Part shown: positions 27,966 to 36,358 of the stretch, in pieces | Layout: the number at the start of each line of letters is the position of its first letter | How positions within the stretch are numbered: the stretch's first letter is position 1 | Assembly (NCBI RefSeq): GCF_001190925.1 | Contig: NZ_CP011072.1 | Span: 2,232,001 to 2,296,000 of the forward strand | Source of the DNA: Azoarcus sp. CIB | GTDB taxonomy: Bacteria > Pseudomonadota > Gammaproteobacteria > Burkholderiales > Rhodocyclaceae | Direction of reading: 5' to 3' | Length of the DNA stretch: 64,000 bases | Program-made: the position numbers and the translations under genes | The notes under the pieces: model-generated | What the model saw: the letters and a program-made list of their open reading frames with translations, nothing else | Told to the model about the DNA's origin: nothing | The model's database searches: none

Positions 27966-29146
27966 CGACCCGCCTCGGCCAGCGACTCGACAGGACTCAC
28001 CCGGTCGCCCGCGCCGAGCTCGCGTTCGCTATGGACGACGATGCGATCGCCCGCGTGCAGCCCCTCCAGCACCACGACCCGCCCGTCGAGCGAAGTCTCC
28101 CCCGTGCGCACCGGCACAAAGTCCGCCCTCCCGTCCGCAACGGTCCAGACACCGCGCCGGCCAGCGTACTTATGCACCGCGGCGCCCGGTACGGCCAGCA
28201 CGTCCCCACCACGGGTCGTCGCGATCGTCACCTCGGCCAACTCCCCGAAGGCGAAATCCTTCGGCGCTTCGTCGAACACCACCTGCACGATGCGCTCCTC
28301 GGTCACCGCGTCGCCGTTGAGCTCGACGCGCGCAACCCTGCCCGGCAAAGTGAGCCCCGGCCGCGAGCGCAGCAGGATGGAAGCCGTCTGTCCGGCACGC
28401 ACGCCACCTGCGCGCCCTTGGTCGATCCGCGTCCGCACGCGCACACTCGCGGGATCGACCATGCGCAGCACGCTCTGCCCGGCGACCAGCGTCGTTCCCG
28501 GCTCCGCATCGCGCGCCGTCACGACGCCCGCAACCGGCGCAACGAGACGCACATTCGCCCGTTGCCGTTCCGCCGCTGCGCGTTCCGCCTCCAGCCGCTC
28601 CACATCCATTCGCGCCGCATCGAGCTGAGCGCGGGACGCCTGCAACTGTGCACCGGCCGAATCCGCCTCCTGCCGCTTCGCCTCGACCGCCGCATCGCTG
28701 AAGAAAGCCTGCTCGCCGAGCGACGCATAGCGCCGCGCGTTGCGCCCCGCGAGATCCTGACGCACCGCCGCATCGCGTACCTGCGCACGGGCCGCCGCCA
28801 GAGCATGAACGGCGCGTGCCGCAGCCGCCCGCGACGCCGACAAGCGCGCGTCCAGCTCCACCGGGTCCATCTCGGCGAGCAATTGCCCCGCACTCACCTC
28901 GCTGCCGACATCCACGTGCACCGCCAGGACGCGGCCCGGAACAGTCGGCCCGATCGCGTAACTCCTCTCCGCCTCCACCGTGCCGACCCCAAACACGGCG
29001 TTCTCGAACGCCCCGCGCTCCACCACCGCCGTCGTCACCCGCACCGGGGCCAACGGTCCGCTCCGCACCATCAACAGGACGAATCCCGCCAGCAGAACCA
29101 GCCCGAGCGCGGACAAACCGACCACACGCAAGACAGGCCGTTTCAT
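27962..29146 (-). CDS. periplasmic adaptor (HlyD/RND-type membrane fusion protein)
   Basis: A 394-residue adaptor linking the inner-membrane ABC exporter to an outer-membrane channel. One N-terminal anchor helix (VVGLSALGLVLLAGFVLLM) is followed by a lipoyl-like half (IGPTVPGRVLAVHVDVGSEV), an alpha-helical hairpin (about 100-190, rich in Ala, Arg, Glu and Gln), the second lipoyl half (VRLVAPVAGVVTARDAEPGT), and beta-barrel and membrane-proximal domains. No outer-membrane channel gene lies in the cluster, so a TolC-type protein from elsewhere is needed (inference). The start has GGAGG upstream and overlaps the tetR stop by four bases. Confidence 0.9.
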   Translation of the reverse strand: MKRPVLRVVGLSALGLVLLAGFVLLMVRSGPLAPVRVTTAVVERGAFENAVFGVGTVEAERSYAIGPTVPGRVLAVHVDVGSEVSAGQLLAEMDPVELDARLSASRAAAARAVHALAAARAQVRDAAVRQDLAGRNARRYASLGEQAFFSDAAVEAKRQEADSAGAQLQASRAQLDAARMDVERLEAERAAAERQRANVRLVAPVAGVVTARDAEPGTTLVAGQSVLRMVDPASVRVRTRIDQGRAGGVRAGQTASILLRSRPGLTLPGRVARVELNGDAVTEERIVQVVFDEAPKDFAFGELAEVTIATTRGGDVLAVPGAAVHKYAGRRGVWTVADGRADFVPVRTGETSLDGRVVVLEGLHAGDRIVVHSERELGAGDRVSPVESLAEAGR

Positions 29147-29754
29147 TCCCGCCTCCCGATGACGCCGGACAGATAGACCTCGAACACGCCTTCGGCCGCC
29201 CCTTCCACGCCGCGCATGCTGCCCGCGAGCATCGACTGCATCACCAACCCCTGGATGGCCCCGATGAAAAGGGTCGCAGCGTGCTCGACGTTGAGCTCGC
29301 ACCCAACCACCCCGCGCTCCTTGGTGCATTTCAGGACCTGCAACAAGGTCCCGCGGTAACTCCCGAGCAGCGCCCTGATGCGCTGTTTCACCGCACTGTC
29401 GCCTGGCTGCTGCAGTTCGTGGAAGATCAGGCGCGGAGCGCCCGGATGCGCGACGGCGAAACCGATGTGTGCTCGGAACATCGCACGGAGCTGTTCCAGC
29501 GGCTCACCACTCGAGATCGAAGCCTCGTCGATCACACCGAGCAGGTTCTCCTCGATCCATTCGGCGACGGCCAACCAGATCGCCTCCTTGGTCGGAAAAT
29601 GGCGAAAGACTGCGCCCTGCGTCAGATTCATCGCGCTGGCGATGCGCGCGGTCGTGATGTCTGCCGGGCTGCTTTCGGCCGCCAAGTCGAGCACGGCCTG
29701 AACGATCTCGGCCTGCCTGAGTTCGGATGAACGCCGGATGCGCGGGGATTCCAT
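29143..29754 (-). CDS. TetR/AcrR family regulator of the ABC exporter operon
   Basis: A 203-residue repressor type. The N-terminal helix-turn-helix is seen in AEIVQAVLDLAAESSPADIT followed by TARIASAMNLTQGAVFRHFP and TKEAIWLAVAEWIEENL. The C-terminal ligand-binding region is TetR_C-like. It is the first gene of the operon with the adaptor, permease and ATPase, so it most likely controls its own transcription and the exporter through the palindrome 23 bases upstream of its start. The ligand is unknown but is probably related to the exported compound. Confidence 0.9.
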   Translation of the reverse strand: MESPRIRRSSELRQAEIVQAVLDLAAESSPADITTARIASAMNLTQGAVFRHFPTKEAIWLAVAEWIEENLLGVIDEASISSGEPLEQLRAMFRAHIGFAVAHPGAPRLIFHELQQPGDSAVKQRIRALLGSYRGTLLQVLKCTKERGVVGCELNVEHAATLFIGAIQGLVMQSMLAGSMRGVEGAAEGVFEVYLSGVIGRRE

Positions 29755-29776
29755 CGTGACGCCCTGCCAGTAAGTA

Positions 29777-29790
29777 AGTAATTAATTACT
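29777..29790. promoter_or_regulatory. probable TetR operator (perfect 14-base palindrome)
   Basis: AGTAATTAATTACT is a perfect palindrome in an AT-rich island (TAAGTAAGTAATTAATTACT) just upstream of the tetR start, in an otherwise GC-rich region. A TATACT -10-like box lies next to it on the gene's strand. Position and symmetry fit autorepression. Confidence 0.5.
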
Positions 29791-29887
29791 AGCTTAGTAT
29801 AAGCAAATCACGACGTACACCCATCAGATCCGCCTTATCACGCCGGCGTGGGGACCGCGGCGGATCCCCCGCCCTTGGCGGCAGACC

Positions 29888-31261
29888 TCACGCCTCGACC
29901 TCGCGAGCCTGTTCGATCGCTTCCTCGATCCGATCCACAGCAATCACCCGCATGCCGGCAATCGCCTGCTTGGGCGCATTGGCTTTCGGAATGATCGCGA
30001 CCGTAAAGCCGAGCTTGGCCGCCTCTTTCAGGCGCTCCTGCCCGCGCGGTGCCGGGCGAATCTCGCCCGCCAGCCCCACCTCGCCGAACACCACCAGCTC
30101 GCGCGGCAGCGCCCGGCTGCGCAGCGAGGACACGATCGCCAGCAGCACGGCGAGGTCCGCCGCCGGTTCGGCGATCTTCACACCGCCCACCGCATTCACG
30201 AAGACATCCTGGTCGAAGCACACCACGCCCGCATGGCGATGCAGCACCGCCAGCAGCATCGCCAGCCGGTTCTGCTCCAGCCCCACCGACAGGCGGCGCG
30301 GATTCGGGCTGTGTGCGCCGTCGACCAGCGCCTGGATCTCCACCAGCAGCGGCCGCGTGCCCTCCTGCGTCACCAGCACGCAGCTGCCCGCCACCTGCTG
30401 GCTGTGCTGCGACAGAAAGATCGCCGACGGATTGCTCACGCCGCGCAGGCCACGCTCCGTCATCGCAAACACGCCCAGCTCATTGACCGCGCCGAAGCGG
30501 TTCTTGAACGCCCGCACGAGACGGAAGCTCGAATGCGTATCGCCCTCGAAATACAGCACCGTGTCGACGATGTGCTCCAACACGCGCGGCCCCGCCAGCG
30601 TGCCATCCTTGGTCACGTGGCCGACCATGATCAGGCACGTGCCGCTCTGCTTCGCGAAGCGCGTGAGCTGCGCCGCACATTCGCGCACCTGCGCCACCGA
30701 ACCGGGCGCCGACTGTAGCGCCTCCGAATACACCGTCTGGATCGAGTCGATCACCGCGATGCGCGGCTTCGCCTCCTTCAGCGTCGCGAGGATGCGTTCG
30801 AGGTTGATCTCCGGCAACAACTTCAGTCCCGCCGGATCGAGCTGCAGGCGCTGCGCACGCAGCGCCACCTGCTCGCCCGACTCCTCGCCGCTCACGTAGA
30901 TCGCCGCCTGCCGCGCCGCGAGCGCCGACAGCGCCTGCAGCAGCAGTGTCGACTTGCCGATACCCGGATCGCCGCCGATCAGCACCACGCCACCGGCGAC
31001 CAGACCGCCGCCGAGCACGCGGTCGAACTCCTCGATCCCCGTCGGCGTCCGCGGCTCCTCGCGCGGTTCGAGTTCCGCGAGCGACTGCAGCCTGCCGGTC
31101 GTACCGGCCAGCGCCGCAAACCGGCTATTACCCGGCGCAGTGGCCTCAATCACCGTCTCGACCAGCGTGTTCCAGCCCTTGCACTGCGGACACTGGCCCT
31201 GCCAGCGCGGCACCTGTCCGCCGCACTCGCTGCAGACGAAGCTCGTCTTCGCCTTCGCCAT
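29888..31261 (-). CDS. radA: DNA repair protein RadA (Sms)
   Basis: Branch-migration helicase and RecA-like ATPase in recombinational repair. The 457-residue protein has the N-terminal C4 zinc finger (CSECGGQVPRWQGQCPQC), Walker A GGDPGIGKSTLLLQ, Walker B IAVIDSIQTVYSE, the RadA-specific KNRFG motif (RAFKNRFGAVNELGVF), and a C-terminal Lon-protease-like domain (about 280-450). ATG at 31261 overlaps the LysR stop by one base; a GTG one codon earlier is an alternative. Confidence 0.96.
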   Translation of the reverse strand: MAKAKTSFVCSECGGQVPRWQGQCPQCKGWNTLVETVIEATAPGNSRFAALAGTTGRLQSLAELEPREEPRTPTGIEEFDRVLGGGLVAGGVVLIGGDPGIGKSTLLLQALSALAARQAAIYVSGEESGEQVALRAQRLQLDPAGLKLLPEINLERILATLKEAKPRIAVIDSIQTVYSEALQSAPGSVAQVRECAAQLTRFAKQSGTCLIMVGHVTKDGTLAGPRVLEHIVDTVLYFEGDTHSSFRLVRAFKNRFGAVNELGVFAMTERGLRGVSNPSAIFLSQHSQQVAGSCVLVTQEGTRPLLVEIQALVDGAHSPNPRRLSVGLEQNRLAMLLAVLHRHAGVVCFDQDVFVNAVGGVKIAEPAADLAVLLAIVSSLRSRALPRELVVFGEVGLAGEIRPAPRGQERLKEAAKLGFTVAIIPKANAPKQAIAGMRVIAVDRIEEAIEQAREVEA

Positions 31262-32178
31262 CACGCGCTCACGTCATCGACCGCCATGCGCTTGAACTCG
31301 GCGACCGCATACTCCGCGAAAGTCGTGATCAGACGGGAACGGAACTTGTCGCGCGGCACGATCACCTCGAGCGGCGTGTACTGGCGCGGCTCCAGCGGAA
31401 TTCCGACCAGGCGCCCATCGCGGATGTCGCGCTGGATCGCGGCGCGCGACGCGATCGCGAAACCCATCCCCTCGGCGGTCAGGTATTTCACCGTCGCGAG
31501 ACTGCCCAGCTCCGCGCAGATCGTCAGCTCGTCGATGCCGATGCCCGCGGCAGCAAAGAAATCCTCGGCCAGCACGCGGATCGCGTTGCCCGGATCGCGC
31601 GTGATCAGCGGGTGGTCCTTCAACACCTTGGCGCTGAGACTCTTGTGCTTCGCCAGCGCATGTTCGGGTGAGCAGATCACGAACAGCTCGTCGCGCGTCG
31701 CGGTCATGCGCTCGATCGCCGGCTGCTCCGAAACGATCTCGATCAACCCGAGGTCGAGCTCGCGCGACGCGACGCGGTCCTCGGTCAGCTGCGAGTTGCC
31801 GACCACCACGCGCGGCACCACGCGCGGATACTTGCGCTTGAATCCTTCCAGCAGCTGCGGCAACCAGTAAGCCGCGATCGTCGTGCTGGTACCGATGTTG
31901 AGCGTGCCGCCGAGCTCGTCGGTCAGTTCCGACACCCGCGACTCCAGCTCGTCGGACAGATCGAGAATCCGGTCCGCATAGGCCAGCACCACCTCCCCGG
32001 CCGGCGTCAGGCCCACGCGCCCGTGCCCGCGCTCGAGCAGACGCGTGTTGAAGTGCTCCTCCAGCTGCTTGATCTGGAAGGTCACGGCAGGCTGCGTCAT
32101 GAACAGATGTTCCGCAGCGCGCGTGAACGAACCGTATTTGGCCACGGCGCTGAATACTTGAAGTCTGCGATCAGCCAC
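31261..32178 (-). CDS. LysR family transcriptional regulator
   Basis: A 305-residue LysR regulator. The N-terminal winged helix (VADRRLQVFSAVAKYGSFTR, then AAEHLFMTQPAVTFQIKQLE) is intact and is followed by the LysR substrate-binding domain (about 90-290). The start is assigned to GTG at 32178, which has GGAG five bases upstream; in-frame ATGs further upstream (32226, 32211) would add residues not seen in LysR proteins. It is co-transcribed with radA (one-base overlap) and divergent from lplT, which is the natural candidate target. The effector is unknown. Confidence 0.9.
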   Translation of the reverse strand: MADRRLQVFSAVAKYGSFTRAAEHLFMTQPAVTFQIKQLEEHFNTRLLERGHGRVGLTPAGEVVLAYADRILDLSDELESRVSELTDELGGTLNIGTSTTIAAYWLPQLLEGFKRKYPRVVPRVVVGNSQLTEDRVASRELDLGLIEIVSEQPAIERMTATRDELFVICSPEHALAKHKSLSAKVLKDHPLITRDPGNAIRVLAEDFFAAAGIGIDELTICAELGSLATVKYLTAEGMGFAIASRAAIQRDIRDGRLVGIPLEPRQYTPLEVIVPRDKFRSRLITTFAEYAVAEFKRMAVDDVSA

Positions 32179-32333
32179 GGCTACTCCATAAATCTCGTTT
32201 ATACACACCATTAAAGCACAGCTCATGCACTACGCGAAACGCCTGACAACTCACTGACAGCGCGGCATCCGCACAGCCGATGAGGCAAATCACAACAAAC
32301 AGACACATGTCGTGATATAAACCGCGCTTCACC

Positions 32334-32348
32334 TTCAGACGGCCGTCT
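32334..32348. other. palindrome just before the lplT start
   Basis: AGACGGCCGTCT (32337-32348) is a perfect 12-base palindrome. The overlapping 10-mer TTCAGACGGC (32334-32343) is identical to the reverse complement of the neisserial DNA uptake 10-mer. It occupies the place where a ribosome site would be expected. Confidence 0.3.
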
Positions 32349-32356
32349 CCCACCCG

Positions 32357-33610
32357 ATGCCGCTCGGCTTCTACATCATCATGGCGGCGCAGTTCTTCTC
32401 TGCGCTGGCCGACAATGCGCTGCTGATCATTGCCATCGCGCTGCTGCGCGAGATGTCCGCCCCGGCCACGTACGAACCACTGCTGAAGCTGTTCTTCACC
32501 GTTTCCTACGTCGCGCTGGCCGCCTTCGTCGGCGCCTTTGCCGACTCAATGCCCAAGTGGCGCGTGATGTTCATCAGCAACACCATCAAGATCGGCGGCT
32601 GCCTGATGCTGCTGCTCGGTGCCCACCCTCTCTTCGCCTATGCCGTCATCGGGCTCGGCGCCGCAGCCTACTCCCCGGCCAAGTACGGCATCCTCACCGA
32701 ATACCTGCCCCACCGCCTGCTCGTCGTCGCCAACGGCTGGATCGAAGGCCTCACGGTCGGCGCCATCATCCTCGGCACCGTCATCGGCGGCGTGCTGATT
32801 CGTCCCGACGTCGGCAACTGGATCACCGGCCTGGGCCTGCCGCTCGTGAAGGGCGATGCACTGCACGCGACCATCGCGATCGTCGGGCTGCTCTACCTTG
32901 CCGCAGCCGCCTTCAACCTGCGCATCCCCGACACCGGCGTCGATCACAAGCCACTGAAGAACAATCCGGTGTACCTCGTCCACGACTTCGTGCACTGCAT
33001 GAAGCTGCTGTGGCGCGACAAGCTCGGCCAGATATCCCTCGCCGTCACGACCCTGTTCTGGGGAGCTGGCGCCACGCTCCAGTTCATCGTGATCAAATGG
33101 GCCGAGCACAACCTCGGCTTCGACCTCTCCAAGGCCTCGATGATGCAGGGCGTCGTCGCCGTCGGAATCGCGCTCGGCGCCGTGATGGCCGCGCGCATGA
33201 TCAGCCTGCGCCGCTCCGTCCGGGTCATCCCGCTGGGTATCGCCATGGGCCTCGTCGTGATGGTCATGGTCGTCGTCACGCAGCCCACGCTGGCGATGAT
33301 CCTGATGGTCGTGGTCGGCTGTCTCGCCGGCTTCTTCGTCGTGCCGATGAACGCCCTGCTCCAGCATCGCGGCCACATCCTCATGGGCGCGGGCCATTCG
33401 ATCGCCGTTCAGAACTTCAACGAGAACCTGTCGATCCTGATCATGACAGGCCTGTACGCCCTGCTGATCATGTCCGGCATGTCGATCAGCGTGGTGATCG
33501 TCATGTTCGGCCTGTTCGTCGCCGGCATGATGTACCTCGTACTGCGCAGGCACGACCGCAACCAGCGCGAATTCGATTCCGTCGCGCAGCTCGAAGACCA
33601 CACGCACTGA
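32357..33610 (+). CDS. lplT: lysophospholipid transporter LplT (MFS)
   Basis: Flips lysophospholipids inward across the inner membrane for re-acylation, part of membrane phospholipid repair. The 417-residue protein has 12 predicted helices and begins MPLGFYIIMAAQFFSALADN, with the AQFFSALADNALL signature of LplT. YSPAKYGILTEYLP and LVVANGWIEGLTVGAIILG are further family features. No acyltransferase/synthetase (Aas) gene follows; a hairpin terminator does. No clear ribosome site precedes the ATG. The divergent LysR gene may regulate it. Confidence 0.92.
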   Translation: MPLGFYIIMAAQFFSALADNALLIIAIALLREMSAPATYEPLLKLFFTVSYVALAAFVGAFADSMPKWRVMFISNTIKIGGCLMLLLGAHPLFAYAVIGLGAAAYSPAKYGILTEYLPHRLLVVANGWIEGLTVGAIILGTVIGGVLIRPDVGNWITGLGLPLVKGDALHATIAIVGLLYLAAAAFNLRIPDTGVDHKPLKNNPVYLVHDFVHCMKLLWRDKLGQISLAVTTLFWGAGATLQFIVIKWAEHNLGFDLSKASMMQGVVAVGIALGAVMAARMISLRRSVRVIPLGIAMGLVVMVMVVVTQPTLAMILMVVVGCLAGFFVVPMNALLQHRGHILMGAGHSIAVQNFNENLSILIMTGLYALLIMSGMSISVVIVMFGLFVAGMMYLVLRRHDRNQREFDSVAQLEDHTH

Positions 33611-33613
33611 ACC

Positions 33614-33648
33614 GGCACACGGGCCGCCCTCGCGGCCCGCTTTGTGCC
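33614..33648. terminator. bidirectional terminator between lplT and the uracil-DNA glycosylase gene
   Basis: Nested hairpin: inner stem CGGGCCGC / GCGGCCCG with a CCTC loop (33620-33639), outer stem GGCACA / TGTGCC (33614-33619 and 33643-33648). CTTT follows the inner stem on the plus strand. Both flanking genes converge on it. Confidence 0.6.
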
Positions 33649-33650
33649 AG

Positions 33651-34541
33651 TCAGGCCTTTCCGGCCAACTCTTGCATCAGGCGGCGCGCAAAGCACAGAT
33701 CCTCCCACGCCTTGGCCTTGTCGGCCTGGTTCCGCAGCAGATAGGCGGGATGATAGGTCACGACCACCGGCGTATCGCCGCGATGTAACACGCGGCCGCG
33801 CGAAGCGCCGATGCTGATCTCGGCATCCAGCAGAGCAAGGGCCGCGGGACGCCCCAGCGCGACCAGCACGCGCGGCCGCACCAGCTCGATTTGGCGCGCG
33901 AGATATGGATGGCAGGTCGCGATCTCGTCGGCCTGGGGCGTACGGTTGTGCGGCGGCCGGCATTTCACCGCATTCGCGATATAGACGTTCTCGCCCCGCT
34001 TCAGGCCGATCGCGGCGAGCATTGCATCGAGCAGCTTGCCCGCAGCACCGACGAAGGGCTCGCCGCGCTGATCCTCCTCGGAACCCGGCCCCTCGCCGAC
34101 GAACATCCACTCCGCGCGCCGGTCACCGACACCCGGAACGGCCTGCCGACGCTTCTCGCACAGGCGGCATTCCTTGCAGTCGCGGATGTCAGCCTCCAGC
34201 TCGTCCCAATCCATCCGTGCGATACGGCCCGCCCTGGCCGGATCGCCACCGTCACGGCGGTTCGGCGCCGCAGCCGAAGCGACCTCCCCTGCAGCGCGCG
34301 GAATCAGTTCGCGGACAGGAACCGCCGCACGCACGGAACGCACTTCGGGCACCCGTTCCGGCTGCAGGGTCTGCGCGGGCGGGGCCGATGCAACGCCGCC
34401 CCGATCCGGCCCGCCCGCGACCGGCACCGACGCCGGCAACACATCGACAGCATCCGAACTCTCCTCGCCCCCCGCGCGCAAACGCCAGACGGGAGCGAGC
34501 CCCATCTCGCGCAGCACGGCATCGCGCCGCGCGTACCTCAC
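33651..34541 (-). CDS. uracil-DNA glycosylase, type 4 (iron-sulfur)
   Basis: Removes uracil from DNA to start base excision repair. The 296-residue protein has the type 4 core in its last 165 residues: cluster cysteines CKECRLC, Cys in NAVKCRPPHNRTP and Cys in ATCHPYLARQ; the motif FVGEGPGSEEDQRGEPFVG; and the C-terminal VVVTYHPAYLLRN. Residues 1-130 are a Pro/Ala/Val-rich extension of low complexity, longer than in thermophile enzymes but common in betaproteobacterial versions. The start is GTG at 34541, overlapping the rimI stop by four bases (GTGA). Confidence 0.92.
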   Translation of the reverse strand: MRYARRDAVLREMGLAPVWRLRAGGEESSDAVDVLPASVPVAGGPDRGGVASAPPAQTLQPERVPEVRSVRAAVPVRELIPRAAGEVASAAAPNRRDGGDPARAGRIARMDWDELEADIRDCKECRLCEKRRQAVPGVGDRRAEWMFVGEGPGSEEDQRGEPFVGAAGKLLDAMLAAIGLKRGENVYIANAVKCRPPHNRTPQADEIATCHPYLARQIELVRPRVLVALGRPAALALLDAEISIGASRGRVLHRGDTPVVVTYHPAYLLRNQADKAKAWEDLCFARRLMQELAGKA

Positions 34542-34990
34542 AGCTCGCGCCTCATCACGATCGCATCCTCGCGCCGACCGTCGGGCCCCGGGTAATAGCC
34601 CTTCCTCCGCCCGATCGCAACAAAGCCGTGGCATTCGTACAGCGCAAGGGCCGCGGTGTTCGAGGGTCGCACCTCGAGAAAGAACTGCGTCGCCCCCACC
34701 CGCAGCGCCTCGGAAGACAGATACTCAAGCAGCTTCCCGCCGATTCCGCGACGCTGAACCGTCCGCGCGACGCTGATGTTGAGCAGGTGGGCCTCGTCGA
34801 CCACCGTCAGCATCACGGCATAGGCGACCGGCTCCGGCCCGTTGCGCATCACCCAGCAGTTGTAGCCGGCACGCAGGGAATCCGTGAAATTGCCTTCGCT
34901 CCAGGGAAAGACATGCAGCTCGCGCTCGTTCTCGACCACCCACGGCAGATCCTCGTCCGTCATGGGGATGAAGCCGAATCCCGCGGTCAC
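34538..34990 (-). CDS. rimI: ribosomal protein bS18-alanine N-acetyltransferase RimI
   Basis: GNAT acetyltransferase that acetylates the N-terminus of ribosomal protein S18. The 150-residue protein has the acetyl-CoA loop RRGIGGKLLEYL, the RimI-typical LEVRPSNTAALALYE, and the GFVAIGRRKGYYP tail. The start is GTG at 34990, overlapping the tsaB stop by four bases (GTGA), matching the frequent tsaB-rimI pairing. Confidence 0.94.
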   Translation of the reverse strand: MTAGFGFIPMTDEDLPWVVENERELHVFPWSEGNFTDSLRAGYNCWVMRNGPEPVAYAVMLTVVDEAHLLNISVARTVQRRGIGGKLLEYLSSEALRVGATQFFLEVRPSNTAALALYECHGFVAIGRRKGYYPGPDGRREDAIVMRREL

Positions 34991-35679
34991 GCCCGCCCTC
35001 CGCGCGCCAGTCGCTCGGCGGTCGTCAGCGCCACCTTGTCGCGCACATACAGCGGCGCGGCGAGTTCGGCGGCGACCAGGGCCCCGCTGTCGACGAGGCG
35101 CACCGCCAGCCTTGCGACGTCCGCCGCGCGGGGTACCGCGTCCCGCACCTGGGGTCCCAGCCGATCCAGCACCTCATCCGGAATCCGATCGCCGTACACC
35201 GCGAACGCCGATCCGATGGCGGACCATCGGCCACCGGCAGGCAATACCAGCATCTCGGGCGGGCAGCACGTCGGCGGAGCGACCGCGACGGGAAGTCCGT
35301 GGGACAGACGGTAGGCCGCGGAATACACCTCGCCCATGCGCGCATCGGTTGCAACGAAGATCGCGTCCCCGCTGCCTTGCAGCGCCAGCGCCTCGAGACT
35401 GCATACCGGCGCGACCCCCAGGTCCGCACCCATCGCCAAACCCTGCGCCACGCCGCATGCGAGGCGCAACCCCGTAAAGGCCCCCGGACCGGCGCCGAAC
35501 GCCACGGCATCGAGCGTCCTGAGCGCAACGCCCGCATCGGCGAGCAGGGACATCAGGGTGGGCAGCAGGCGCTCGGAATGATTCGAATGCCCTTCCAGGG
35601 TTCGTTCGACGGTCTCGCCGTCGAGCAGCAGGGCGACGCTCGCGTGTTCGCACGAGGTCTCGATCGAGAGGATTTTCAT
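34987..35679 (-). CDS. tsaB: tRNA threonylcarbamoyladenosine biosynthesis protein TsaB
   Basis: Partner of TsaD and TsaE in making the t6A37 modification of ANN-decoding tRNAs. The 230-residue protein starts MKILSIETSCEHASVALLLD and has the ASKHA-fold motifs GHSNHSERLLPTL and FGAGPGAFTGLRLACGVAQG, which place it with TsaB rather than the longer TsaD. First gene of the tsaB-rimI-udg operon. Confidence 0.95.
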   Translation of the reverse strand: MKILSIETSCEHASVALLLDGETVERTLEGHSNHSERLLPTLMSLLADAGVALRTLDAVAFGAGPGAFTGLRLACGVAQGLAMGADLGVAPVCSLEALALQGSGDAIFVATDARMGEVYSAAYRLSHGLPVAVAPPTCCPPEMLVLPAGGRWSAIGSAFAVYGDRIPDEVLDRLGPQVRDAVPRAADVARLAVRLVDSGALVAAELAAPLYVRDKVALTTAERLARGGRA

Positions 35680-35763
35680 AAGCCGCCCATTTTACCGGCA
35701 GCGGCCCATATTCGCAGCGCCCGTGCCGCGATTGTGCGCGGCGGGAACTCGGGAGGATCCCGC

Positions 35764-36195
35764 TCAGCGCTCCGTCACGCTGCGGGGACGGTTCGCGTCG
35801 CGCATCGCCTGCCGCAAGTCCTGATAGAGCGCTTCACGCTGCTCGCGCGACAGACGGCGCGGCTCCTGCACAGCAGGACGGGGGGTCTCAGGGCCGCTCA
35901 TGAGCGCACGGCGCAGCTCGGCCCGGCGCTTGTCCCGTGCGCTCGAATGCCCCGGCGAAGTCACACTTTCCTTCCCTTGGCGCGACGACGCGCTCTCGCG
36001 TGCGAACCCGGGTGCGGCAGCGAATGTCGACGCAAGCGCGAACAGTAACAGGACGATACCCGTCGCCCGACGTCGGGACCAGCTCCCCTGCAACCTGCCG
36101 TCGGCGGGGGAGCATGCCCTACAGGAAGTTGAACAGCTGTTTGCCATGATCGCTGCGGACGGAGTTGGTATTGCAAATTCGGACGATGAAACCAT
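35764..36195 (-). CDS. hypothetical protein with one hydrophobic segment
   Basis: Up to 143 residues. I do not recognise it. A single hydrophobic stretch (TGIVLLLFALASTFAAAPGFA) followed by Ala-Arg could be a signal peptide if the true start lies nearer to it. The remainder is charged and Arg/Glu-rich (RDKRRAELRRALM; LSREQREALYQDLRQAMRDA), suggesting an extracytoplasmic helical protein. Candidate starts are ATG at 36195, ATG at 36147 or a TTG before the hydrophobic segment; none has a convincing ribosome site. It is divergent from the OmpR/EnvZ genes. Confidence 0.5.
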   Translation of the reverse strand: MVSSSEFAIPTPSAAIMANSCSTSCRACSPADGRLQGSWSRRRATGIVLLLFALASTFAAAPGFARESASSRQGKESVTSPGHSSARDKRRAELRRALMSGPETPRPAVQEPRRLSREQREALYQDLRQAMRDANRPRSVTER

Positions 36196-36358
36196 ACCCT
36201 TGTATTGGTATTTACGGCGTTTCTGGACGAAGATTTAAAGACCAACGTGTAAGGGCGTGTTGCGTATTTCCCAAGCCCTTACGAAACGTTACCCGTTGCT
36301 GGCGAATCTTCGAATTCGGCGCTGGCACGCAAAAATGTAACCGGATAGGATTCGCACC

